DNA of 64,000 nt from Methanomassiliicoccales archaeon PtaU1.Bin124 (lineage in GTDB: Archaea; Thermoplasmatota; Thermoplasmata; Methanomassiliicoccales; UBA472): NCBI GenBank assembly GCA_002067865.1, contig MVRC01000015.1, positions 186,001-250,000 on the forward strand. Direction: 5' to 3'. A program made the translations under genes and the position numbers. A model generated the notes under the pieces. The model had not been told where the DNA came from. It saw only the letters and a list, made by a program, of their open reading frames with translations, and did no database searches. The stretch's first letter is position 1. Every line of letters begins with the position of its first letter. Below, in pieces: positions 52,620 to 60,693 of this stretch.

Positions 52620-54194
52620 ATGGACCCCCTCTTCCTGCTGTTGGTCTTCTACGCCTCCATCTGCGGCAGCCTGCTCGGGGCTTTCACGGGCGTCACGCCA
52701 GGCCTGCACGTGAACACCATGGCCCTGCTGGTGCTGATCACCTCGTCCTCCTCCCTGGCCATCCTCGGCGGGATACTGATCTCATTCGAGGTGGACCCAT
52801 CATTGGCCCCGGTCATACTGGCCAGCCTTCTCGTCTCTGCTGCTGTCTCCCATAGCTTCCTGGATTTCCTCCCCTCCGTCTTCTTCGGTGCCCCGGAGGA
52901 ATCGGAATGCCTGTCCATGCTTCCAGGGCACAGGCTGCTGCTGGCCGGTCGGGGCCTGGAGGCTGTGACCGTGGCAGCGGAAGGCTCACTTATCGGCGCG
53001 CTGCTCTCGATCATCGTTTGCGCCCCCCTGCTCGTTCTCGGTCCGATGATGCAGCTGGACGCCCATATCGAGCCATACATACCAGGCCTGATGCTCATGG
53101 CGGTCGCCCTGCTGATATTGAACGAACGAGGCAAGGGTGCGGAATTCATCTTCGTGGTAGAAAAGGTCTCGTTGCCAGCATCACTCTCGGTCGATCCTCC
53201 GATCCCTTCGGACGGAAGGAAGGGGCTCATCTGCGGACAAGTGGTGAAGGACTGTCCCCTCGGAAGGCGGGTCGTGATCGGTATGCAATCGTTCGTCCTG
53301 AAGCGACATGGCGGAGTCGGCCAGGGAACGTTCCTCCTCACCGGGACATGGAGGTCGCGCAGGAGACGATGGGTCAGGCCATCATGGGCCCTTCTCATCT
53401 TCTTCTTGAGCGGCCTGGTCGGTCTGGCCGTAATGGACGGTCGGTCCAGGTTGACAGGGACGTTCGATGGCATGGGCACCAGCCTGCTCCTTCCGCTCCT
53501 CACTGGCCTGTTCGCCCTGCCCTCCCTGCTCGGTTCGACCGATTCCGGAAGCATCCCCAAGCAGGACCTGAATGCAAAACGCAGTCCCGGAATGGACACC
53601 AGCGTTCAAGGCTCCCTGGCCGGGCTGTTCGCCGCCTGGGTTCCCGGCGTCACCGCCACATCCGGAACGGTGCTGGCCCAACAGCTCTCCATCCCTCCTG
53701 ATGAGGATCCCGATGACAGCGCGCTCCGCTTCATCGCCATGACCGCCGCTCTGGGTACCGCGGCAACGGTCTTCGGGGTGCTGGCCCTGTGCCTCACCGG
53801 TTCCAGCGGAACAGGCGTGCTGATGGCGGTCACATCGATCGTGCCAGGGACGATGGACATCACAGCGCTGTCATCGGCGCTTCTCCTGGCGGTTCTGGTC
53901 GCTTCTTTCATGGCATACTTCCTGACAGGGCTGTGCGGACGCAGGCTGGCCACATCGTTATCGGGCCGCAGCTCCGGTCCGATCTCCAGGGCGATACTAA
54001 CGTTCGAGGTCGTGCTTTGCCTGGCCATGTCTGGGATCCCCGGGATGGCCGTTCTCATCGCTTCTACCACGCTCGGCCTGATGCCTCCTCAGGTGGGCGT
54101 CAGCCGGGTCTGCCTCACCGGATGCCTCCTGCTTCCCCTGCTCCTCGGCTGCTTCGGCCTTGACACGTCGCTCTATCCTTTCCTCGGAGGCTAG
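52620..54194 (+). CDS. TctA-like (COG1784/DUF112) membrane protein with inserted soluble segment
   Basis: 524 residues, about ten hydrophobic helices in two halves. GVTPGLHVNTMALL near residue 24 and WVPGVTATSGTVLAQQL in the second half echo the glycine-rich motifs of TctA/DUF112 permeases, which in bacteria work with TctB/TctC for tricarboxylates. No TctB or TctC is present. A hydrophilic segment of about 65 residues (about 185-250) sits between the halves. Ends in TAG directly before the ATG of the next gene. Confidence 0.75.
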   Translation: MDPLFLLLVFYASICGSLLGAFTGVTPGLHVNTMALLVLITSSSSLAILGGILISFEVDPSLAPVILASLLVSAAVSHSFLDFLPSVFFGAPEESECLSMLPGHRLLLAGRGLEAVTVAAEGSLIGALLSIIVCAPLLVLGPMMQLDAHIEPYIPGLMLMAVALLILNERGKGAEFIFVVEKVSLPASLSVDPPIPSDGRKGLICGQVVKDCPLGRRVVIGMQSFVLKRHGGVGQGTFLLTGTWRSRRRRWVRPSWALLIFFLSGLVGLAVMDGRSRLTGTFDGMGTSLLLPLLTGLFALPSLLGSTDSGSIPKQDLNAKRSPGMDTSVQGSLAGLFAAWVPGVTATSGTVLAQQLSIPPDEDPDDSALRFIAMTAALGTAATVFGVLALCLTGSSGTGVLMAVTSIVPGTMDITALSSALLLAVLVASFMAYFLTGLCGRRLATSLSGRSSGPISRAILTFEVVLCLAMSGIPGMAVLIASTTLGLMPPQVGVSRVCLTGCLLLPLLLGCFGLDTSLYPFLGG

Positions 54195-54608
54195 ATGTCC
54201 CAGCCCCTGTTCCATGCCGCCCTTTCCTTTGCCGCAGCGGCGATCGTGCTCAAGGGGACCGGTTTGCCCGGTGAGCTGGCCTTCGCCGCCGCCATCTTCT
54301 CGCTGCTGATGGACCTGGACTCGGTCCTCTCGCCCAACGTTCGCTTCGAGACGTCGCTCCATTCGGTCCCTTTCCTTGCCTTATGTTACGCCTTGCTGCC
54401 TGCCCTGCATTTAGCTGGCCTGCCGCTACCTCTATGCGCCGTTCCCGCCCTAGCCGCCTCCGCCCATCTGGCCCAGGACATACTGCATGGAGAGCCCTTC
54501 CGGCCAGGCATATCAGTCATCGATTCGGGCCGGTGGCATCGGCCTGGCGCGGCCCGTGCACTCGACCTCTTCGGCCTCGTCCTGGCATTTTTCGCCATCA
54601 TGCTCTAG
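54195..54608 (+). CDS. DUF457/YdjM-like membrane-bound metal-dependent hydrolase
   Basis: 137 residues, four hydrophobic segments, with an N-terminal His (H7), LLMDLDSVL (D/D pair), H at SLHSVPF and HLAQDILH (D near the third helix), the metal-ligand pattern of membrane-bound hydrolases of the YdjM/DUF457 group. Substrate unknown. Abuts the TctA-like gene with no gap, so they form one unit. Its TAG stop overlaps the convergent polymerase TAG in a shared CTAG. Confidence 0.72.
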   Translation: MSQPLFHAALSFAAAAIVLKGTGLPGELAFAAAIFSLLMDLDSVLSPNVRFETSLHSVPFLALCYALLPALHLAGLPLPLCAVPALAASAHLAQDILHGEPFRPGISVIDSGRWHRPGAARALDLFGLVLAFFAIML

Positions 54609-56758
54609 GGGATCTCGTGGCGCATGCGCTCCATATCGTAGCCGAACGGCGAGAGCAGCTCCGCCCCGGCGCGGCGCAGCAGGTCAGCGTACCTCTCGTC
54701 ATCGTACTCCTCGTCCCCTTCCAAGAACTGCGCTGGCTTCACCCTCTTCTCAGGGTTGGCCAGCACCACGTACTCGATCATCTCGCCCGGGGGCACGCGG
54801 AAGCCGGCCGCCTTCAGCCCCTGCAACGCCTCGAGCGATTCGTTCTTCCGGGGTGCATACTCTTCCAGCTCGCGCGAGACGCGCTTCACTATGATCAACT
54901 GCTCCAGCGGCACGTCATGATCGCGCAACCTCGCCACGTGCTGGCGCATCATGTCCACGAACTCCGGGATGGTGTCGCGGTACTCCTGGGCGTCACGGCA
55001 GCGGGCCATGCGGTCCAGGACCGCATGCTGCATGCCCTTGGCGAAGGGAGGCACGTCACCCCGCCGCGTAGCGATGCCGCGCAGCTTCATCTCCCCGTTC
55101 TCGAACGCCCCGTAATAGCGGTTCAGAGCGCCGACGCCGTTGCTCACGTTCGGCAGGAAGACTATCCAGCGGTAGCGTCCTTCCAGCTGCAGCGGTATCC
55201 CCACCCTCCGCGTGATGTCGGCGCAGAAGGCCGGGGCGTCACCATGACCTTGCAGCCAGAGCGAATCGACGATGCCGTGCAGCACCCTGAATCCCCGCCG
55301 TTCGGCCGTCTCCGCGGTCTGCATCAGGATCTCCCGGCCGTAGGCGTTGATGGCCTCGTGGCATTCGATCCGTCCGAAGCGGGCGTTGCGGTAGCCAGTG
55401 TAGCCGAAGCAGGTGACCAGCACCCACTTCAGCGCCTTGGCCATGTTGTTGTACGCCGGCGCCCTCCGCCCGCCCTCCTTGGCCAAGCGCTTCAGTGCCA
55501 GGCGGCGGCGGACGATGGGGCGGAGCACCCTGGGCAGCAGCCCCTCCCGTTTCTCGCAGGTGCGGTAGCCGATGCCAGGCACGATGGTGCGGGAATCGGG
55601 GCAGCAGTCGCACTTGATCGTCTCCGGCGAGATGTTGTGCACCACCATGATGCTCGGGTAGAGCGAGGCGAAGTCCACCTCCGTCACATCGTCGTGAATG
55701 CCCACCTTGGGCTCGTAGATGAACCCGCCCCGGTCGGACTTCAGCAGCTCCCCGGCCGTCTTGAAGTCCTCCGGCAGGTTCTTCTTCCACAGCACCAGCG
55801 TTCCCATGCGCAGCGCCTCGTTCACCTGCATGGCGCTGATGGCCGTGCCCGGGGACAGGCGGGACATCTCCTGCACCGGGATGCGGGAGAGGCGGCTGAG
55901 GTCGATGATCCCGGCCAGTCCAGCCTCCTCATGCATGAACGATCCGGCGGAGTCGATGTGCAGCCGGCCGCGCAGCTTGTGCGCCGGGGCCTTGTACACG
56001 ATGCGCCCGTAGGTGAAGTAGCTCTTTCCCCTTGCTTGGCGCAGTCCCGCCTCCCTGCCCAGCTCCAGTTTCATGCCGTGCAGCGAGGCGCGGTGGGATA
56101 GGTACTCCAGGTAGAATCCGTCCCCTCCGTCGCTGATGACCACGTCGGGGTCGGAACGGCGCATCTCCGCCTGCAGCTGGTCCAGGACGGACGCCTCATC
56201 CCCTTCCATGACCACCTGGCCCAAACGGATGGAGCGGACGGGGTCCTGCAAGGTGGGGATGTGGTTGGCTGCGTTCACGTCCACGTGCAGCTCTGCGGAG
56301 CGCAGGTCCGGCAGCGGGTAATCGAGCCGCCAGGGCGTGTCCAGGTGGCGGAAGTGTCCGTCATACTCCAGCAGCCCCATGGGAAATATGTCATGGGCCA
56401 TGAAGTAGCGGTGGTCCATGCGGAAGTCGACGTTGAAGAGGCGGTAGTCGCGGTACAGGCCCCAGCGGTCGATGCGCCGGGCCATGGGCTGCAGCTCCGC
56501 GTACGAACGGGGCATGATGCGCAGCACGTCTCTCTCCTTCTCTGCCAGCCATGTGCGCCTCCTCTCTTCGGTCCAGGCGATTCCGGTGGTGCGCAGCGAG
56601 GCGCGCAGGTCTTGCATCCGGTCCGAAGGGGCCCATACATAGAACGCAGGGCGGAACGAGCGGTCCTCCAGCCGCTCCATGCCCGAAGATGTCTTCAGCC
56701 AAGTGATCATCCCATCGCGGTCGGGATCGGCGAAGCAGTCAAGGATCCAGCCTCTCAT
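54605..56758 (-). CDS. Family B DNA polymerase, PolB2-like
   Basis: 717 residues from ATG 56758. Motif A VDFASLYPS (catalytic Asp about 362) is intact; motif B has KALKWVLVTCFGYTG (Lys about 442) instead of the usual KxxxNSxYG; motif C reads HGIVDS instead of YGDTDS, keeping the second Asp (about 498). The exonuclease region is degraded: HVDV for DIE and GGDGFYL for the NxxxFD element, so proofreading is probably lost. PolB2 enzymes are archaeal and suspected translesion polymerases. The start is preceded by GGTGG; the upstream 86-residue gene overlaps by 20 bases. Confidence 0.88.
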   Translation of the reverse strand: MRGWILDCFADPDRDGMITWLKTSSGMERLEDRSFRPAFYVWAPSDRMQDLRASLRTTGIAWTEERRRTWLAEKERDVLRIMPRSYAELQPMARRIDRWGLYRDYRLFNVDFRMDHRYFMAHDIFPMGLLEYDGHFRHLDTPWRLDYPLPDLRSAELHVDVNAANHIPTLQDPVRSIRLGQVVMEGDEASVLDQLQAEMRRSDPDVVISDGGDGFYLEYLSHRASLHGMKLELGREAGLRQARGKSYFTYGRIVYKAPAHKLRGRLHIDSAGSFMHEEAGLAGIIDLSRLSRIPVQEMSRLSPGTAISAMQVNEALRMGTLVLWKKNLPEDFKTAGELLKSDRGGFIYEPKVGIHDDVTEVDFASLYPSIMVVHNISPETIKCDCCPDSRTIVPGIGYRTCEKREGLLPRVLRPIVRRRLALKRLAKEGGRRAPAYNNMAKALKWVLVTCFGYTGYRNARFGRIECHEAINAYGREILMQTAETAERRGFRVLHGIVDSLWLQGHGDAPAFCADITRRVGIPLQLEGRYRWIVFLPNVSNGVGALNRYYGAFENGEMKLRGIATRRGDVPPFAKGMQHAVLDRMARCRDAQEYRDTIPEFVDMMRQHVARLRDHDVPLEQLIIVKRVSRELEEYAPRKNESLEALQGLKAAGFRVPPGEMIEYVVLANPEKRVKPAQFLEGDEEYDDERYADLLRRAGAELLSPFGYDMERMRHEIP

Positions 56759-56999
56759 GGGCACCACCGTTCCTCAGCTTGGCCAGTTCCTTTTCCTGTT
56801 CCAGCAGCACGGAGAGCACCGCCCCTTCGAAAGGGTCGTTGAAGAGCGCGAAGGTGGAGGCGGAGGCGTGCATGCGGATGCGGTTGACCATGCGGTCGAA
56901 GTGCTCCCGGTCCTCCTGCGGCAGTGCGCGGCGGAAGTCCCCCCAGCTCTGGATCATTGTCTCTGCGGCGTTGCGGTATGTAGGTACGGTCCTTCCCAT
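56739..56999 (-). CDS. Small PolB2-associated protein
   Basis: 86 residues, highly charged, no membrane helix. MGRTVPTYRNAAETMIQSW and FDRMVNRIRMHAS... then NDPFEGAVLSVLLEQEKELAKL. The same pattern (MGRTxPTYR, then ALxSMLLEQEK) is seen, from memory, in haloarchaeal DUF8156 proteins encoded beside PolB. The ORF overlaps the polymerase start by 20 bases and has GGTGAG at -5 from its ATG. Probably binds or loads the polymerase; not proven. Confidence 0.72.
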   Translation of the reverse strand: MGRTVPTYRNAAETMIQSWGDFRRALPQEDREHFDRMVNRIRMHASASTFALFNDPFEGAVLSVLLEQEKELAKLRNGGAHERLDP

Positions 57000-57124
57000 G
57001 GTCTCACCGTCATTTCCACCCTTTTACGGGTATTAAGCCCGTTCCGGGAGAGTGGTCCGAAAGTGAGGGGCGCAGAAAGATCAAAAAGAAAAAGAAGGTT
57101 TTAGCATTTCCAGAGATGAAGATC

Positions 57125-57295
57125 TCACTTCTTGATGGCACCCTTGATCTTGGTCATCATATCGGCAGGTACGGTCGTCATCCCATGCGCCTGCGCGGCA
57201 TGCGTGGCGATCTTCGTCATCAGTTCACCCTCAGTCTTCGCCTCGGCTTCGAACGGGCAGTTCATCCCGACATCCTTGCACTTGAACGACGGCAT
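57125..57295 (-). CDS. DUF1059 family protein (56 residues)
   Basis: 56 residues: MPSFKCKDVGMNCPFEAEAKTEGELMTKIATHAAQAHG is split here as SFKCKDVGMNCPFEA and THAAQAHGM; the C6/C13 and H32/H37 quartet (CxxxxxxC...HxxxxH) is the DUF1059 zinc-like pattern. Function unknown. It lies between the PolB2 partner and the RecA-like gene on the same strand, with its own AT-rich promoter near 57325-57335. Confidence 0.83.
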   Translation of the reverse strand: MPSFKCKDVGMNCPFEAEAKTEGELMTKIATHAAQAHGMTTVPADMMTKIKGAIKK

Positions 57296-57377
57296 GGTTA
57301 TCGGCGTTAATTACTCGACCGTCCTTTAGATAAGATTGTCGGTTGTTCACGCCCGATCGTACCCTATCCAGATCATC

Positions 57378-58112
57378 TCAGCTTTCGTGATACTCATCAA
57401 GCGTGGTCTGGTTGCGCGGAACGGGGCGGTACATGATGCCCTCCCCCTCCTTCGGCAGCAGGATGCGCACCGCGGTCCCCTTGTTCTCTATGCGCACCAC
57501 CCGGTCCACGCCATCGTACAGGAGCGGCTTCAGCCCCTTCTTGAAGAGAAGCTTGTTCAGGCCGTAGTTGGTCACGACCGTGATGAGCTGATGGTCGACG
57601 GTCAGATGGCGCAGTCGGTCCATCGCGCGGCGCATCAGCTGCAGCGATTCGCCCCACTCCATGTCCTTGTCCTGGAACAGGTCGGGGAAGCAGGAGATGA
57701 CCACCAGGCCGGTGCGGATGCGCCGCACCTCCGGGTCCAGCAGGTCCTCGATCAGCGTGGACATCTGATAGGCGGTGAACGCCCGGGACACAGTCACGTT
57801 GTGCAGCACGTCCTCCGGGTTGACGTGGTGGCGCTTGCACACCGCGTTCAGCTCGTATGGGTTGACGGAGTTGCCGCCGTCTATCCACAGGACCTCTTCA
57901 TGCAGCCTGTGCACGGCGTTGAAGCAGTACAGGTTCACCAGCTCGAACACCAGTCGGTCGGAGCTGTCGATGAGCGTGATGGTGCCCGGCTGCAGCGCGT
58001 CGAGCAGGGAATCTATGGGCGGCACGGACGTCGTCAGGGCCCTACAGCGAGGGGCCTCGCTCTCGATGCATATGTCCGCTTGGCTCTCGGCCTCCAGATA
58101 TGAGAATTCCAT
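57378..58112 (-). CDS. RecA/RadA-like protein lacking a P-loop
   Basis: 244 residues with RecA-fold strand order: TITLIDSSDRLVFELVNLYCF where the P-loop would be, DGGNSVNPYEL, VSRAFTAYQM and GLVVISCFPDLF (Walker B position). No GxxxxGKT/S is present, so ATP hydrolysis is unlikely. It resembles inactive RecA relatives such as bacterial ImuA, which assist error-prone polymerases. Same strand as PolB2 and its 86-residue partner. GGTGAGGTC precedes the ATG at 58112; TATA-like GATTTATACG near 58145. Confidence 0.8.
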   Translation of the reverse strand: MEFSYLEAESQADICIESEAPRCRALTTSVPPIDSLLDALQPGTITLIDSSDRLVFELVNLYCFNAVHRLHEEVLWIDGGNSVNPYELNAVCKRHHVNPEDVLHNVTVSRAFTAYQMSTLIEDLLDPEVRRIRTGLVVISCFPDLFQDKDMEWGESLQLMRRAMDRLRHLTVDHQLITVVTNYGLNKLLFKKGLKPLLYDGVDRVVRIENKGTAVRILLPKEGEGIMYRPVPRNQTTLDEYHES

Positions 58113-58283
58113 GACCTCACCGGGCTCTACCTCGCCTTGTGCGTATAAATCGGTGAGGGTGAGGGGTAGGCGAAAGTGGGCCAGACATCTGCCGTTCGAT
58201 CGTCCTCCTATGCTCTCTGCTCATCGCCATCATTCGCTGGACCCTCAGAATGTCTCAAATATCACCCGGGTCATGGTGAGGAT

Positions 58284-59264
58284 ATGGACGGGGATGCGCT
58301 CAGCGTGAGGCATGGCAACGGCATCGAGGTCAGTTGCAATGACCTCCACCTGCACCTTGATCCCACCTCCATCTCCGCAGAGACGATCTGCTGCATCTCC
58401 CACGCGCACTCGGACCACCTGCCCAGGCGTTTCAACAAGAACGCCACGGACCTGGTCGTCAGTTCTGAGATAACCCTGCGCTGTGCAGAGGGCAGATTGA
58501 AGCGCAAACTGCGCCGGACCGAGCATCCCGCCGTCAAGATGCATGACGCCGGTCATATACCAGGCTCGAACATGTTCGAGATCGAGACCGATGCGGGGAA
58601 GGTGCTCTACACCGGCGATTTCTGTCCCCGGGACCGACCCGGGACCCAGGGGGCTAGACCGGTCAAATGCGATGTGCTCATCATCGATTCCACCTATGGT
58701 CGCCCGGAATATGTCTTTCCGCCCACTGCCGGCATCGTCCATCTCATCCGCGACTGGGTGCAGGACAACGTGGACGCAGGCCGCTCGCCTGCGCTCTTCG
58801 CTTACCCATTGGGAAAATCGCAGGAGCTGGTCCATATCCTGGATGAGCACGAGCCATTCCTGCACAGCTCGGTGCACCAGATGACCGAGATCATCCATGG
58901 CTGCGGCGTGCCCTATCATTATCGCAACTACGAGTCCAGGAACGGCCAACCATGTGTCATGGTGTGTCCCACCCAGGCCAAGTACGAGGTCATGCGGCAG
59001 AACCATCAGGTCGTGACCGCGGCGGTATCTGGCTGGGCCATGAGCTCCTCCTACCGCTACCAGATGGGCGTGGACGAGGCGTTCGTCTTCTCCGATCATG
59101 CCGACTTCAACGACCTGATGTCCTTCGTGAAGGCTTGCGGGCCCAGTCTGGTCTACACCACCCATGGTTTCGACAACGAGCTGGCGGTGGAGATCCGTTC
59201 CCGCCTGGGCATCGAGGCCAGGCCGCTGCTCAAGAAGGGACAGAGCAGTCTGTTGAACTATTGA
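58284..59264 (+). CDS. Metallo-beta-lactamase fold nuclease (exonuclease-like)
   Basis: 326 residues. HAHSDHLPRRF (HxHxDH metal site), DAGHIPGSNMFE, LYTGDFCPRD, YPLGKSQELV, VFSDHADFNDL and TTHGFDNEL are in the order of the short MBL exonucleases related to SNM1/ligase-associated (TIGR04122-type) enzymes; it is too short for a full CPSF73 protein with KH domains. DNA or RNA nuclease. The ATG at 58284 is about 26 nt after a TCAAATATC element. Divergent from the RecA-like gene. Confidence 0.85.
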   Translation: MDGDALSVRHGNGIEVSCNDLHLHLDPTSISAETICCISHAHSDHLPRRFNKNATDLVVSSEITLRCAEGRLKRKLRRTEHPAVKMHDAGHIPGSNMFEIETDAGKVLYTGDFCPRDRPGTQGARPVKCDVLIIDSTYGRPEYVFPPTAGIVHLIRDWVQDNVDAGRSPALFAYPLGKSQELVHILDEHEPFLHSSVHQMTEIIHGCGVPYHYRNYESRNGQPCVMVCPTQAKYEVMRQNHQVVTAAVSGWAMSSSYRYQMGVDEAFVFSDHADFNDLMSFVKACGPSLVYTTHGFDNELAVEIRSRLGIEARPLLKKGQSSLLNY

Positions 59265-59300
59265 GCCAATCATTTTATGCGCTTGGGTCGATGGCAGGGC

Positions 59301-59735
59301 ATGGCGAGGGATAGGTTCGAGCTTTTCAGGCAATGGTTGCAAGGGGTTTCCCTACTGGTCATTCTGCTGGGATTGCTGATGGCCTTCATCGTCGGACTCG
59401 GTGCGATGCCTTCCATATCGGACCCGATCGACCAGTCATTCTACCCTGGCACGATGACCGCGGCAGAGAAGGACTTCCGCGCCTGGACCTATGGCGTATG
59501 GGGCGCCACCATGGTCGGCTGGGGGATAATGCTGCTGGCCATCGTCCGCCGCCCGTTCGCCAATAAGGAGCTCTGGGCCTGGAACGCGTTCGCCACCGGT
59601 CTGACCGCGTGGTTCGTCATCGACACGGGCTTCTCGCTCAACTTCAACGTCACCATAAATGTCGTCGTGAACGTGGCCATCTTCGTCCTGGCCATCATCC
59701 CGTTGCTGCTGACCTTCAGGGATTTCCGGTCTTGA
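59301..59735 (+). CDS. Four-helix membrane protein
   Basis: 144 residues with four hydrophobic segments (about 15-37, 62-82, 91-107, 117-138); no recognised family. LRTWTYG-like loop FRAWTYGVWGATMVGWGIMLL is typical of small bacterial/archaeal membrane proteins. ATG 59301 is favoured over 59277 because TTTTATG (59273-59279) sits 26 nt before it. Overlaps the convergent cbf5 stop by 20 bases. Confidence 0.65.
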   Translation: MARDRFELFRQWLQGVSLLVILLGLLMAFIVGLGAMPSISDPIDQSFYPGTMTAAEKDFRAWTYGVWGATMVGWGIMLLAIVRRPFANKELWAWNAFATGLTAWFVIDTGFSLNFNVTINVVVNVAIFVLAIIPLLLTFRDFRS

Positions 59736-60693
59736 GCTGGGACCATAGGCGGGGGTACGTCTCCGCCTCCATCAATACCCGGTCCAGACGTACCACGACG
59801 CCCTCCTTCGCCTTGAGGATGTCCTCCCCGGCCATCATCGTGATGCCAAGTCCGATGGCCTCTCCCTTCTGCGTCATGAGCGCGACCAATGCGCCTTTGG
59901 CGACGTTCTCGTCCAAACGGACGACGCCCGGCGCTGCCAGGTCTGCCCCGTGGCACAACGCCGACACCGCCCCATCCTTCACCAGGACCTTCGGCAGCGG
60001 TTCCAGCAATATCTCCATCGGCATGAGCATGGCCCTGAGCTGGGAAGGGTCGTTCTCCTCCTTCCACGCGTAGACCGCATCGCGTACCTGCTGCAGCGTG
60101 ACGGAACCCGATTCCAGAAGGCTGCCTGAGCGGGTGCGGCGCAGCGATTCCATGTTCGCGCCGATGCCCAATGCCTCGCCGACATCTACGCATAGTGTGC
60201 GGATGTACGTACCAGCGTCACAGGAGACCCGGAAAAGGGCGTCCCTGCCGGATATCTCGAGAACCTTGATGCTTTGCACCCGGCGTACGCGTACCTGCCT
60301 TTTCACGGCAGCCCGGACAGGCGGGACCTGATAGATCTCGCCGACGAACGACAATAGCACCTCTTCCACCCGCTTCGCGGGCTTGTCCCGGTGCAGTTTC
60401 ATGTGGCAAACGTACTCCTTATCGGAGCGGAGCACGAGGTCGGTGAGCTTTGTGGCCCGGCCCAGCGCTATCGGCAGAACCCCACTGACCTGTGGGTCGA
60501 GGGTGCCGCCGTGGCCTATGCGCGTGACCCCGAGGACGTCCTTCACCCAGGCCGTCACCTGGTGGGACGTAGGGCCCTGCACCTTGTCGAGATTGATGAC
60601 GCCGGCTGACAGGAGCTCTTCCAACGTGCGTTCCGCAGGCCTCTTGCCGCCTTGCAGGGAACGCGGGGATTTGTCCTTCACCAGATCAGCCAT
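59716..60693 (-). CDS. cbf5: tRNA/rRNA pseudouridine synthase Cbf5 (TruB family)
   Basis: 325 residues. Catalyses U-to-pseudouridine in H/ACA RNA-guided sites and, alone, tRNA position 55. The catalytic Asp is in GHGGTLDPQVSGVLP; DKEYVCHMKLH, VPPVRAAVKRQVR and RTLCVDVGEALG follow, and a C-terminal PUA domain (about 245-325). Its start overlaps the cmk stop by eight bases. The ORF extension to 60852 is inside cmk. Confidence 0.95.
   Translation of the reverse strand: MADLVKDKSPRSLQGGKRPAERTLEELLSAGVINLDKVQGPTSHQVTAWVKDVLGVTRIGHGGTLDPQVSGVLPIALGRATKLTDLVLRSDKEYVCHMKLHRDKPAKRVEEVLLSFVGEIYQVPPVRAAVKRQVRVRRVQSIKVLEISGRDALFRVSCDAGTYIRTLCVDVGEALGIGANMESLRRTRSGSLLESGSVTLQQVRDAVYAWKEENDPSQLRAMLMPMEILLEPLPKVLVKDGAVSALCHGADLAAPGVVRLDENVAKGALVALMTQKGEAIGLGITMMAGEDILKAKEGVVVRLDRVLMEAETYPRLWSQLKTGNP

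Noticed and set aside
54383-56101. 572-codon ORF antisense to PolB2
   Set aside because: Same cause: a GC-rich shadow of the polymerase frame without domains.
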